Assembly (NCBI GenBank): GCA_023053575.1
Contig: JAKZAP010000010.1
Coordinates: forward strand, 13,539,225-13,603,224
Direction of reading: 5' to 3'
DNA: 64,000 bases
Origin: Branchinecta lynchi
Lineage: Eukaryota; Arthropoda; Branchiopoda; Anostraca; Branchinectidae
The notes under the pieces were generated by a model. The model worked only from the letters and a program-made list of their open reading frames with translations, was not told where the DNA came from and made no database searches. The translations under genes were made by a program, and so were the position numbers. Of this stretch, positions 1-10,303 are shown piece by piece. The number at the start of each line of letters is the position of its first letter. Position 1 is the stretch's first letter.

Positions 1-3000
1 TTGTTTTTGTTGTGAAAAATATATAAAGGATTGTCTTTGATTTCGCTAATTCATAGTAGTAATTTCAACCAGCCTGAAGTTTTTGCCCACCGCCCAGCCA
101 CCCAAAAACGCCCAACACCAAATTATGGGGCATTGGGCGGTAATTGGTGGAAGTGCTTAAAATGCTAAAGAACTTTTTTTTAGAAATGTTCACCAAATCA
201 ACACCCACATTAAAATTTGTGAAAAGTCAAATGACCTAATAAAGTCTGGTTCTTGGCGTTGGTCGGTAAGGGCGGCAGTACCTGAAACAGCCAACCAAAA
301 AGTGGAGAAGTTCCAATTAAATCACCGCCCACATTAAAATTCACGAAAATTCGGATGACCTGACCATCTCCGGGCTTTGGGTGGTAAGAGCGACAGAGTT
401 TGAATTGCCCAAGTTAAAAATGGGAACATCCACCAAATCACCAACCACTTTAAAATTTCCGAAAATTCAAATAAGCTAACTACATTCGGGTGTTGGGTGG
501 CACTGATTGATAGCCAAGGCGAAAAATGGAGGAACACCCACCAAATCACCGCCTGCGATAAAATTCTCAACATTCAATTTGGCGGGAAATAAAAAAAAAA
601 AAAAAAATCCCCCCCCCCCACATTACAGTTCGCAAAATTTCCAATATCTGTGTGTGTAAGGGCTTTCTGCGGTAAGCCTGTCTGTGCTTAAACTCCCTGG
701 CAAAAAATGGCAAAATGTACCCATCAATCAAACGCTATAATTAACGTCCCCGTTAGTCACCGCCCATGTTACAATTTCGGATTAGCCAAGTATCTACAGG
801 CGGTACCGACTCTGTACTCATTTGACTTTTCCTGAATTTTAGCGTGGGCGGTGATTTAGTGGAGGTTTCATTATCCCTGCCTGAGCGGTTTAAGCACTGT
901 TGCCCTTACCAACCAACGCCTGGAAATCTTTGGCTCATTTGAATTTTTGCCAAATTTAACGTGGGCAGTGATTTAATGGGCGTTTCTCCTTTTTTGCTTG
1001 TGCGTTTCAAGTCCTGCCGCCCTTACGGAGCTTCTCTACTTTTTGTCTGAGCGTATCAGGTTCTGCCCCCCTTACCCCCGAACACCCAGAAATCTTTTGA
1101 CTCATTTGACTTTTCGAGAACTGTAACGCGGTCAGTGATTTGGTGGACGTTCACCATGTCTTGCCTGGGCGATTTAAGCACTGTTGCCAACCAACTCCTG
1201 GACATCGCTAGCTTATTTGAATTTTTGCCAAACTTAACATGGGCGTTCATTCTTCTTCATTCTGTGGACATTTCTCCATTTTTCGCCTGGGCGTTTAAGC
1301 ACTGCCACGCTTACCGCCCCATGCTTGGACACATTTACCTCATTTGACTTTTCGTGATTCTGAACGTGCTCAGTAATTTGATGGGTGTTTGTCCATTTTT
1401 TGCTTGAGCGTTTCAGGAACTGCGGCCCTTACCTTACGACTGTAAGGTGGGTGGTGATTTGGTGGGTATTGTCCACTTGTAACCTGTGTACTTTAAGCAC
1501 TGTCGCCCTTACTACCCAACGCCTGGACAAATTCAGCTCATGAATTTCGTAAATTTTAATGTGGTCGGTGGTTTGGTGGGCGTTTCTCCATTTCTAGCCT
1601 GGGCGTTACAAGCACTGCCACCCTTACCGCCCAATGCCCAGACTTTATTAGGTCATTTGACTTTTCACAAATTTTAATGTGGGTGTTGATTTGGTGGACA
1701 TTTCTCAAAAAAGTTCTTTGGCCATCCGAAGGTCATTCGGTCATCCAAATTTTCGTGAATTTTAATGTGGGCGGTGATTTAATGGGAGCTTCTCCACTTT
1801 TTGTTTGGCCGTTTTAGATACTGCCGCCCTTAACGCTCAACGTCCAGAAATACATTCGACTTTTCGTGAATTTAACGTGGGCACTGATTGGTGGAGGTTT
1901 CATCATGTCTTGCCTGAGTGGTTTAAGCACTGTCGCCTTTACCAACCAACACCTGTAAATCCTTGGCTCATTCGAATTTTTGCCAAATTCAACATGGGTG
2001 GTGATTTAATGGGCGTATCTCCTTTTTTGCTTGGGCGTTTCAAGCACTGACTCCCTTACCGCCCATCGCCTGTACATACTCAGCTACCCCAAATTTCGAT
2101 TTGGTGGACGTTCACCATGTCTTGCCTGGCCGATTTAAGCACTGTTGCCAACCTTACCAACCAGCCCGTACATCGCTAGCTCATTTGAATTTTCGCCAGA
2201 CTTAATGTGGGCATTGATTCTGTGGACATTTCTCCATTTTTCGCCTGGCCGTTTAAGCACTGCCACGCTTACCGCCCCACACTTGTACACATTTACCTCA
2301 TTTGACTTTTCGTGAATCTGAATTTGCTTGGTAATTTGATGGGCGTTTCTACTTTTTTTGCTTGAGCGTTTCAAGAACTGCCGCCCTTACCACCCAGCAC
2401 CCGTACATACTTAGCAAATCCAAAATTTCGCAGACTTTAAGGTGGGCGGTGATTTGGTGGATATTGTCCACTTCTAACCTGTGCACTTCAAGCACTGCAG
2501 TCTAGTACACTAGCACCTTTTCAGGCACGGTGCTCAAACGTCTAGCACCATGCCTGGGTGCTAGACGTTCAAGCACTGTACCTTGGATTTCATGTATGGT
2601 GCATGGATTTCAGTATACAGTGCATACATCAAAAACACAGTTTCTGTCATAACAACTGAGCACTAGCTCGGACAGGGCTGAAATTACTACCATTAATTAG
2701 AGAAATCAAAGACAATCCTTTATATATTTTTCACAATAAAAACAAAAGGGCTCGGCTAATACAGATGTGAAAAACCTCATTTCCTTTTCTAAATAGTCAA
2801 GGGTTTTGTATGCAAAGTGTCCTGTGCCTCAGCTTTTTCTACCTAGCAGCCAACCAGAATATTGGCTCTTGGGGAATAGATAGGGAAAATACATGGAAAA
2901 TAGATAGGGTGCTGTTAGGTTTTTCATCTCCATCATCATTAGAGCCCTTTTGTTTTTGTTGTGAAAAATATATAAAGGATTGTCTTTGATTTCTCTAATT

Positions 3001-3515
3001 CATAGTAGTAATTTCAGCCCTGTCCGAGCCGGTGCTCAGTTGTGATGACAGAAACTGTGTTTTTTCTGTATGCACTGTATACTGAAATCCATGCACCATA
3101 CATGAAATCCAAGGTACAGTGCTTGAACGTCTAGCACCCAGGCATGGTGCTAGACGTTTGAGCACTGTGCCTGAAATGGGGCTAGTGTACTAGACTGAAG
3201 CACTGTCGCCCTTACTGCCCAATGCCTGGACAAAATCATCTCATCTGAATTTTCGTGAATTTTAATGTGGGCAGTGATTTGGTGGGCGTTTTTCCATTTT
3301 TAGCCTGGGCATTACAAGAACTGCCGCCCAATGCCCAGACTTAATTAGGTCATTTGACTATTCACAGATTTTAATGTGGGTATTGATTTAGTGGAAATTT
3401 CTTTAAAAAAATTATTTGCCATTTTAAGCACTGCCACCCTTTACTGCCCGATGCCCCATAATTTGGTATTGGGCGTTTTCGGGTGGTTGGGCGGTGGGGG
3501 AAAACTTCAAGCTGG
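1..3515. repeat. Foldback-type element of ~115-bp tandem units
   Basis: The stretch is made of diverged ~115-bp units. A typical unit contains GTGGGCGGTGATTT, GGGCGTTTCTCC and CACTGCCGCCCTTACC in that order. Units read on the minus strand from about 70 to 780 and on the plus strand from about 830 to 2490 and 3195 to 3510. The outer parts, about 70-260 and 3330-3515, are inverted copies of each other (both carry the CGCCCAACACCAAATTATGG motif in opposite orientation). Tandem units inside inverted arms is the architecture of foldback transposons. No transposase frame is visible. The short ORFs that cross the region follow the unit and change frame, so I do not call them genes. The left limit may lie outside the window. 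Confidence 0.75.
2497..3200. repeat. Long inverted repeat, ~250-bp arms
   Basis: Arms at about 2497-2748 and 2943-3200 are reverse complements, separated by a ~195-bp spacer. Each arm contains the run AGTCTAGTACACTAGC, a small hairpin near 2539-2572 (stem AACGTCTAGCACC, 13 pairs, 6-base loop) and, at the spacer side, TTGTTTTTGTTGTGAAAAAT. The same end sequence also opens the window at position 1. The arms look like termini of two neighbouring elements placed head to head, or of one palindromic element. Confidence 0.8.
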
Positions 3516-3707
3516 TGTAATTTCAGCCCTGTCCGAGCCGGTGCTCAGTTGTGATGACAGAAACTGTGCTTTTTCTTTATGCACTGTATACTGAAATCCA
3601 TGCACCATAAATGAAATCCAAGGTACAGTGCTTGAACGTCTAGCACCCAGGCATGATGCTAGACGTTTGAGCACGGTGCCTGAAATGAGGCTAGTGTACT
3701 AGACTGG
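3515..3707 (+). repeat. Third copy of the 2.5-3.2 kb arm
   Basis: This copy has the same order and orientation as 3010-3200: TCAGCCCTGTCCGAGCCGG, then the CTAGCACC hairpin, then CTAGTGTACTAGACT. It directly abuts the right end of the foldback element, so the arm sequence forms the outer border of the whole structure. Confidence 0.75.
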
Positions 3708-3978
3708 TCCTAGCCTGGTCTTTAAGATTTTGCTTCAACCACAACAGTTCAAATCAATCAACAGATCTAAAACGAAAATCAGAGAAGCCCTGGCTAATAA
3801 TACCAACAGCTCTTTACCACTAAATATAAATTAAAGCTCTCAGATATCCTTACCTGGATGTAACCTTATGAATTAGATTCAAGTCTGGTTAAAGTAGGCT
3901 AATCTGAAAATAATTTGGTTCCACTTCCACGTCACTGCTACAGAGATTTCAAAACAATGAACATTCTGCTTCTTCTCC

Positions 3979-4292
3979 TTGAAATTAACAGTGTTGCCAA
4001 ACTGCTGCACCACGACTACGGATGACTCATCGTCTGAAAATGGTGTGTTAGATCTTTCGTCGATTTTAGCCAGATTAATGTTGACTCGGTTAGTAAGCAT
4101 TTTTTCCGCCCAAGCACCGGAAACAAACACCAGAAACAGAACCAAAATGATATTATTCAATTTAGTCAGCCTGACGAGGACCCTTGCCAAGAAGGGCCGA
4201 AATATCGCTGATGAAAAATCATAGCTCACGTATCCGTTGTAAACATTGTTTGAATAAATGTTTCAAAGTCAGCTTGGGCTCAAAGAATATTT
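3979..4292 (+). mobile_element. Penelope-like (hammerhead) element fragment
   Basis: The right part (4160-4292) is the subfamily A end found several times in this window: the hammerhead motif, then CGTATCCGTTGTAAACATTG, then AGCTTGGGCTCAAAGAATAT. The left part (about 3979-4160) has no recognised coding content. A 116-residue minus-strand ORF overlapping it runs through the ribozyme and is not a gene. Confidence 0.6.
4167..4210 (+). ncRNA. Hammerhead ribozyme motif, subfamily A, intact core
   Basis: Order: CAGC (4167-4170), core CTGACGA (4171-4177), stem II (4178-4198: GG/CC, a bulged A, then CCCTT/AAGGG around a GCCAAG loop), GAA (4199-4201), AT/AT stem III (4202-4205), C at 4206 as cleavage nucleotide, then GCTG (4207-4210) closing stem I with CAGC. 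Stem I can extend to six pairs. The near-absent stem III, a 4-base palindrome, is the form described for hammerheads of Penelope-like elements, thought to act as dimers. All core nucleotides are present. Activity is inference. Confidence 0.75.
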
Positions 4293-4339
4293 ATTATTCA
4301 ACACGATTGTGAGAAATGCTATGTCCACAAGATAGAAGT

Positions 4340-4740
4340 TGCGTTCTGCAAATACCATGGTATCTGATACCATGGTCTAAAGTCGTTTTTGCAGTTATCG
4401 TGGTATCCGATACCACGGTCAAAAAGCGTTTTTGCAGTTTATCGTGGTATCTGGCCAGTTATAGTGGTTTCAGATATTCAGATTTCACGGTCCGACCGTG
4501 GTAACTGGTCGTGATCTCTGAAAAATCATCTTACTTTCATCAAATTTTGTCAGATTTGTGACAAAGAAGTTTAGCACAGTGATGTAACTGGATATCTTTT
4601 TTCTTTTGGGATGACTTCGAAAAGTGCAATTTCGGCAATGGTCGTTTTACAGAGCACCGTGTATCAGATACCACGATAACTGCAAAAACGACTAATTGCA
4701 GATCCAGTTACCGTGGTAATAGATACCATGGTATCAGCAA
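4340..4740. repeat. Palindrome-rich foldback element
   Basis: The ends mirror each other: ATACCATGGTATCTGATACC near 4357 and GATACCATGGTATCAGC near 4720, plus CGTTTTTGCAGTTATCGTGG near 4385 against CCACGATAACTGCAAAAACG near 4673. Inside are repeated mini-palindromes of the form CGTGGTATCNGATACCACG. No coding sequence is visible. It is probably a non-autonomous element, but no target duplication was found. Confidence 0.6.
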
Positions 4741-4869
4741 AACACTTTTCAACGGACACCTCCCAAACTAGCCAATCGTATTTTCAAAAATCCTTCCCAT
4801 GCGGTGCGTTTCGAAAAAAAAAAAGTTAGTGCTTGCAATACGCCCCGAACTTCACGAAACCATGCCGTT

Positions 4870-5830
4870 GAAATTAAGAACAATTAAGTATTGAAATAAT
4901 CTAATTTGAAACCGTCCTTAAAAGCTTTTAATACAAACAAACCGCATCTAGAAATCCGTGTTGAAGATCTTGCAAGAACGGTTTCAGTTTCAATACTGTG
5001 TATCCTGCCAGCCGATCCGAGACTTGAGGCTCTTTTCGATTAGCAAGGTAATAACCAGGTAAACCAGGTAATAACAAGTGCAATTACCTTAAATCACAGC
5101 TAAACTAAAGTATAGCAGCTTAATGCCCCTTTTGTCACAACTTCATTAAGAATGGAATATCATCCATTATATGACAAAACCGTCCAGTTACCAACTGTTT
5201 ATTAAGTATTGAAGTACGCCGCGCGTGATCTTCTTTATTGATATTACACCAAATAAACACACTACACCCATCAAAATGCGTATTTAGAACTATTTATTCT
5301 CAAGTATACCAACTTAGAGTTAGAATCCAGTCACGGGTCAAAAACTTCCCGATGAAAAATCTGTCTCAAAATAGTACTATGAAATAGTAGAAAAAAGTAG
5401 CATGCAGTACTAACGATGCTCCTACATGCTTCTACTTCAAGGCTACCGTGTTACTGCATACTACTATATGCTACTATTAGCAAGACTAGATGCTACTATG
5501 GCAAGACAGAATGCTACTGAATGCTACTACATAAGATTGGACCAGTCTGAGGCACATTAAATGATAGTATTCTTTGCCATTACATAGTATTACATGCAAC
5601 GTTTTCGTACTACTACCATACTACTACGCAGACTACTAATTTTTCATCGGGTTAACTCATGGGCAATTTGATTTGGGCCCACTTGCCCATAAAACGTGGT
5701 GGGTTGGAACTGGGAGGGTGCTTCAGCTCCACATATATATTCCCAGCCCTAAGGTATGAAAGCACAATGAATTTAATCGTCCTATCTCCAGTTATTTTCA
5801 GGTTAAAACATTAAAAAACGGAGAATCTTT
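4870..5830 (+). repeat. Dispersed repeat, also at 49.4-50.4 kb
   Basis: It shares order and local identity with 49425-50010, for example CTTGCAAGAACGGTTTCAGT, then CAAGTATACCAACTTAGA, then CTATCTCCAGTTATT. It is interrupted at 5348-5651 by a short element. Its right edge reaches about 5828, immediately before a candidate exon. Confidence 0.65.
5348..5651. mobile_element. MITE with CCCGATGAAAAAT inverted ends
   Basis: Perfect 13-bp terminal inverted repeats, CCCGATGAAAAAT and ATTTTTCATCGGG, bound ~304 bp of internal sequence rich in CTACTATGCTACTA-type short repeats. The related copy near 49860 reads straight through (AAAAGCTTAACG) and serves as an empty site, suggesting a 2-bp TT duplication. 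No ORF. Confidence 0.7.
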
Positions 5831-5832
5831 AG

Positions 5833-5880
5833 CGAAATTCTTGAGGACTATTCTGATTCACCCAACAATTTTTGGAGCAG
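5833..5880 (+). CDS. Unidentified gene, candidate exon (KFLRTILIHPTIFGAG)
   Basis: The exon is open between a TTTAG acceptor (5828-5832) and a donor G|GTGCTT after 5880. The 48 bases give a partial codon, then KFLRTILIHPTIFGA, and end in phase 1, which fits the next exon. A longer exon starting after TATTTTCAG (5793-5801) is also open, but that sequence is shared with the dispersed repeat copy near 50.2 kb, so I prefer the shorter one. I do not recognise the protein. Confidence 0.35.
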
Positions 5881-6095
5881 GTGCTTGTGGCAACAGTGTC
5901 GTTCAAACTCCTACTATTTGTTGTTATTTTGTGAGCTGTGAAGACCTTTGGAGTTTGGAGTTCTGCTGGTCTGGCCAGAAGGAAATAGGCTGGAGCAGAG
6001 CTAATCTTGAGGTTTATGTCCTTTAGTCTGTCTTCATGGTTTGACAGTTAGCACAGATTGACCTATATGTTATATTAGCCTTGTGTTCAGCCCAG

Positions 6096-6202
6096 AGAGA
6101 GGCCAGAAAACAATCTTGGATTCCCAGATTCCTCCTGGAACAATCGTCTTGGATGGGAGCCTTGAAAACCTACTTAGCCCAGTAGCTGTCCAAATTTTAA
6201 AG
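6096..6202 (+). CDS. Unidentified gene, candidate exon 2
   Basis: It lies between acceptor TTCAGCCCAG and donor AAG|GTATGC. In the phase carried over from the previous exon it encodes ERGQKTILDSQIPPGT followed by IVLDGSLENLLSPVAVQILK, ending in phase 0. The alternative acceptor two bases after TTCAG gives a frame with a stop, so frame selects this one. The composition looks like ordinary protein, not repeat DNA. I do not recognise the family. Confidence 0.4.
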
Positions 6203-6789
6203 GTATGCACATGTCCAATGGTAGGCTAGTCTTTATTTTCTCAACTGTTATCTTTTACACTTACATTGAACATTTTCATTTTCCTCTCTCTGTGTTGCTC
6301 TTGTCCTGTCCAAGTCCTGCCCTTGTCACACATAGCTTTCAGTGGACAGATGCCATTTCAAGGCTTCTAACTAAGGGCTATCTAGCCCTGCCCCTGCCCT
6401 GCCGTAGCTTACTGTAATACAGGAGGGGGGGGGGGGGGGTACCTGACCTTGTTTTTACAGTATCTCGATTTTGCCAAGAAAATGTTAAAATGAAATGTAC
6501 ATGCTGTCCTGACTTTCAAGAGGCAAAATATGACTTTTTTCAAAGTCATCTGATTTGTTTTGAAGCTGCTTTGAAAGGGATTTTCTCTCTATCGACTTTG
6601 ATAACTCTACCGTTTTCATCATTTTGTAAAGGTAATCGAGGTAAGGTTAGAATGAAGGGATCTTGTTTGAAAAGAAAAATATGTTTAACTAGAAATATTG
6701 AAGCAATATTTATTTATCCAATATGTAAACAATTCAATTAGCTTCATTCTAGTATGTTTATCATATTTGTTGGTTCCTTTTTAAGCCAG

Positions 6790-6882
6790 ATAGTTTATTC
6801 TGAAGGAAAGACCTGGGAAAGACTTCTCTGGAAATTTGAAATCTTGTCTGAGGTTGGATACCCCTCCTGCAGAGCTTTGTAA
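6790..6882 (+). CDS. Unidentified gene, candidate terminal exon
   Basis: After a polypyrimidine-rich acceptor (CCTTTTTAAGCCAG) the phase-0 frame reads IVYSEGKTWERLLWKFEILS then EVGYPSCRAL and a TAA stop. Phase agrees with the upstream exon, giving a joined C-terminus of about 81 residues over three exons. It ends 1.9 kb upstream of the TMCC exon on the same strand. A single in-frame open path through three sites with fitting phases is suggestive, not proof. Upstream exons must lie before the repeat block or outside the window. Confidence 0.4.
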   Translation: MVYSEGKTWERLLWKFEILSEVGYPSCRAL

Positions 6883-6939
6883 ATGTGAACATTGCCTAAA
6901 TCTGAAGTGCACGAAGGACCAAAGAATATGATGAAATAC

Positions 6940-7325
6940 AACAAAATACAGTTGAGGTATGCAGAGGCGTTACTAGCCAAAATGTTTGGGGGGGGGGGGA
7001 ACGAGGCATTTAACCGACTGTTTCTGCAGAAGAAACAACTGTTTTCAACAACAAAAAATGACAGTTTTGAAAGAACTCAACTGATTTTCAGAAAAACTGA
7101 CTATTTTGACGAAAAATCAGCCAATTTTCAGAAAAAACGACTGTTGAACAAAATCAACTGTTTTGACGAAAAATCGCGGCGCTTGCCGTGGCGCCAAAAT
7201 ACAGTAGAGGTATGCAGAGGCGTTACTAGCCAAAATTTTTTTGGGGGGACGAGGCATTTACCAACTGGCCGCTGATTTTGACCGACTGTTTCTGCAGAAG
7301 AAACAACTGTAAGGTAATTACGGAC
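6940..7325. repeat. Two direct copies of a CAGAGGCG-end element
   Basis: The sequence GGTATGCAGAGGCGTTACTA occurs at about 6956 and again at 7208. Each is followed by a poly-G run, an ACGAGGCATTTA motif and a CTGTTTCTGCAGAAG motif. Between them lie stuttering units of the kind GAAAAATCGACTGTTTT. The same family occurs at 12.68, 22.07 and 23.18 kb. The ORFs over it are made of these stutters and are not genes. Confidence 0.65.
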
Positions 7326-7329
7326 CGCT

Positions 7330-8750
7330 GAAAACACCTGAATAGGTATTTTGGATCTTCATTCTACCATTCAGCCCAAAACTACACTGTTCTCATTTAA
7401 TATCTTATACTCCATCTGCTTTCGTTAAGCATACCTCTACTGTACACTTGCAGATAGTTAGGGCCAAACTCTTGGAACAGTCCTGCCCCTGCTCTTCATA
7501 GGGGCAAGAAGCAGTCTGCCTTCTCTCCCCTCTCTCCTCTCGACTCACTCTATCGACCGGGGATGCCTCTGCCTGGTCACAGAAGCCTTCAGTTGATTTT
7601 TTTTTATGGAATACAAAAATAAATAAGCATTTCCTTGTCTTCAGCATCTCTTAAATAATGTGTTTCTTGTGTCTGCATTGTATTCTCCCCAGTAGGCTAG
7701 TTCGCAAATCCTTCCCACCTACTTTTGTCAATTGCTAGATCATTAGGTCGAGCATTTGCTTGACAATATGTCAAATGTTGCACTGTACTATATCAAATGT
7801 TACGTCATTGTGTGATGGCGTAACTGACAGCTAAAGCGTAGTCCTTTTTTGGTTAAAAAAAGTTAAATTTTATGAGAAAATACTTTTTTCTTGAGAATTT
7901 TTGTCTTCTTATTCTTTGTATAATTCACATTTTTAAATCAAAGATTAGGCCTAGACTTCAGACAGCTAAAAACATTGACTAGTTGTTTAATTTCCCTTCT
8001 TGTTCTCTGTTTCATCCAGATACAAGAAGTTCCAGTCCAAAAGAAGAACAGAAGAAAAAGACAAATGGCCAATTTTTTAAATGTTTGAGCAATAATCACT
8101 GATTTCTAAGTGCGCATAGAGGAAAAGACAGCAATACCTACCAACACACAGTATTTTTTCCTTCATAGAAACCAAGTTGTATACACCAATCTTCAAGCAA
8201 GATTTGATATTAGTGTGTAGGTTTTAACACATTGCGGACCAAAATCAAGGACCTGGGGCCAGGACTTTCTCTATAGGCTAGCCTAATTCAACGTCAGGGA
8301 TAAGTTTCTGTTTGTGAAGGTCTCTAGAAATGTCAAGAGTTGTAACTGGTGGGTCAATAAATGGGTCTGTGACTTTGACCCCACTGATGGCTGCCTTGTC
8401 AGTTTAGAGTTTGCACGTTACTGGCTTGACTTGCCTTTTTGACAAGAATATAGAACCAGCAAGTAACCTATTTTATGGTAAGAAAGTGATGGCTTCCTCC
8501 TGTCTGATGCTAGGAATGCCCACAGAGTTTAGAAATGTTAGGGGTATCTACTACTGCAAGCTCTTGTCAGTTTTTAAGTGAAAGTTACATGTAAAAATCT
8601 ATGAGTAAGCTCAAGCATAATGCTGTATAACTCTGTTGAACTTAGTTTCTTTCATGTCAGTGAAAGCTGAAGGTTTGTCTGACACTTGAAATAAGCCTTC
8701 TTTTTCTGGTTTCAGCAGATTATATGGTAACATGCTTGATTTTATTCTAG
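7330..8750. other. Non-coding stretch before the TMCC exon
   Basis: I see no convincing exon or repeat here. It should contain the intron, and perhaps upstream exons, of the TMCC gene. The last bases before 8751 (CTTGATTTTATTCTAG) are a good splice acceptor. Confidence 0.5.
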
Positions 8751-10303
8751 GTTCTGTGATGGACAAAGTGAGCTCTCTAGCCTTGGACCATCGCCCAAAC
8801 AGCCGCAGTACATCTCCTGCAAGAGTCCCCAACTTTTTGTCAATGTTACCCAAAAGAAATGATTTGACAGTACCTGCATTCAAAGCTGAAAGGTCACGGT
8901 CCAACCCTAATAGTTTGGCACTTGAGGATGTGACACCCACCCCATCTACAACCATGAATGCAGGGGATGATTCCCCACTATTAGCAGATGAGACCATGGA
9001 GTCGTTAAATGAATCAGTGGATGATGCAGACTCGAGCCTGTTGTCAGATAAGCAGAAACATGCATTTGAGTCATTACAAGCAAAACGGAATAAAGCCAAA
9101 GCTCAGATTAAAGAACTTCAGTCTGAGAAGGATCAAATTGTTCACGATTACCTACAGCTCTCAGGTACAGTTGCGGACAGAGCACAGCAAACCAAACTCA
9201 AGCAGGCATTTGAAAAGAGGAACGTCAAATCATCTCACGCCATTGCTCAACTCCAAAGAAAAGTGGATACATATAACAAACGACTTGATGATTTCCGCAC
9301 TTCAGGGATACCCCTATATAAACCGTCTAAGCATGCATTAAGAGACGGTATAAAATTTGTCAGTGGGAACATTCGAGAAGGTGTTACAGCCGTTACTGGC
9401 TTATCAGGCAAACCAAAAGAACTAGCACACATGATCAAAAGCAAATTTGGAAGTGCTGATAATGTTAGTGCAGAAAAGAGCGACAAAATCGAAAATGAAG
9501 AAATCCAAGTGGATCGGGGTTCGGGCTCGATAACAGGTCATAGTGTCGGTAATATGCCATCTCTAGGTGGAAGTGTTGGCAAGTACGCATCTGAAGAGGG
9601 CTCGGAATGTAGCTCTGTTACAAGTGAGAGTGTTGCAAACCAGATTTCACCACATCATCAAGTGTCCATGATTGCGCTCGAGGCTGTGTTGCTAGAGCTT
9701 AAAGAGCGGAGGTTCGAGGGGGAGAGGTTACGAGAGGAACTTGATTCGCTGAAGGGGAATTTACAGAACGAGTCAGGGTTCGTCAGCCAGGCGTTGCAAG
9801 AAATGAGGTTCAGGCTAGAGAGGCTTGAGGAACAAGTGAACGACCTTTCGGATTTGCATCAGAGTGAAGTGTCCTCCCTCCGTCAGGGGGTTACAGACAT
9901 GGAAGACAAAGTACAGTATCAGTCGGAAGAGCGGCTCAGGGACATCCATGAAGCGTTGGAAAGTTGCCAGACTCGAATCGCCAAGTTGGAGCATCAAGCC
10001 GCTTATACTCAACAATATGTAACTTTTGACGGGATCGAGAATGGGTTTGCAAGAGCCACCCTTGCAAAGCTAATTACGATGGGTTTGACATTGCTTCAGG
10101 TCATCTTAGTTCTAGTGTCAAGCCTAGCCGGGATCCTCACCCCACTTTTTCGAACAAAAGCCCTTGCTTTGTCCACTGGTATTGCAATGCTTTGTCTGTC
10201 GTTTGTCATCAGTCAGTGGGCTGAGTTGAAAGAACTCACATCTAGCATATTAAGACATTATCGGGAAACTTTGAATTCTAGCGAAAATATTGTGATAACG
10301 TAA
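8751..10303 (+). CDS. TMCC-family transmembrane and coiled-coil protein, 3' coding exon
   Basis: The frame is open from 8732 (523 codons), but an acceptor ends at 8750, so coding from ATG 8759 (MDKVSSLALDHRPNS) or from an upstream exon is likelier than the ATG at 8732. Counting from 8732: a serine-rich N-terminus; a basic coiled coil at about 117-195 with QTKLKQAFEKRNVKSSHAIA; the family signature KFGSADN near 238; a long coiled coil at about 305-425 containing RLERLEEQVNDLSDLHQSEV and ALESCQTRIAKLEHQ; then two hydrophobic segments at about 443-471 and 476-496 near the C-terminus. Known TMCC proteins are ER membrane proteins with this exact order; vertebrate TMCC1 is reported to act at ER-endosome contact sites. 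Length is somewhat shorter than vertebrate TMCC1, consistent with missing 5' exons. TMCC1, 2 and 3 cannot be told apart here. The 162-residue minus-strand ORF at 8611-9099 is its shadow. Confidence 0.93.

Noticed and set aside
3879..4229. 116-residue minus-strand ORF
   Set aside because: It runs through the hammerhead motif and repeat end; other copies of that repeat do not keep the frame.
8611..9099. 162-residue minus-strand ORF
   Set aside because: It is fully antisense to the TMCC coding exon and shows no domain of its own.
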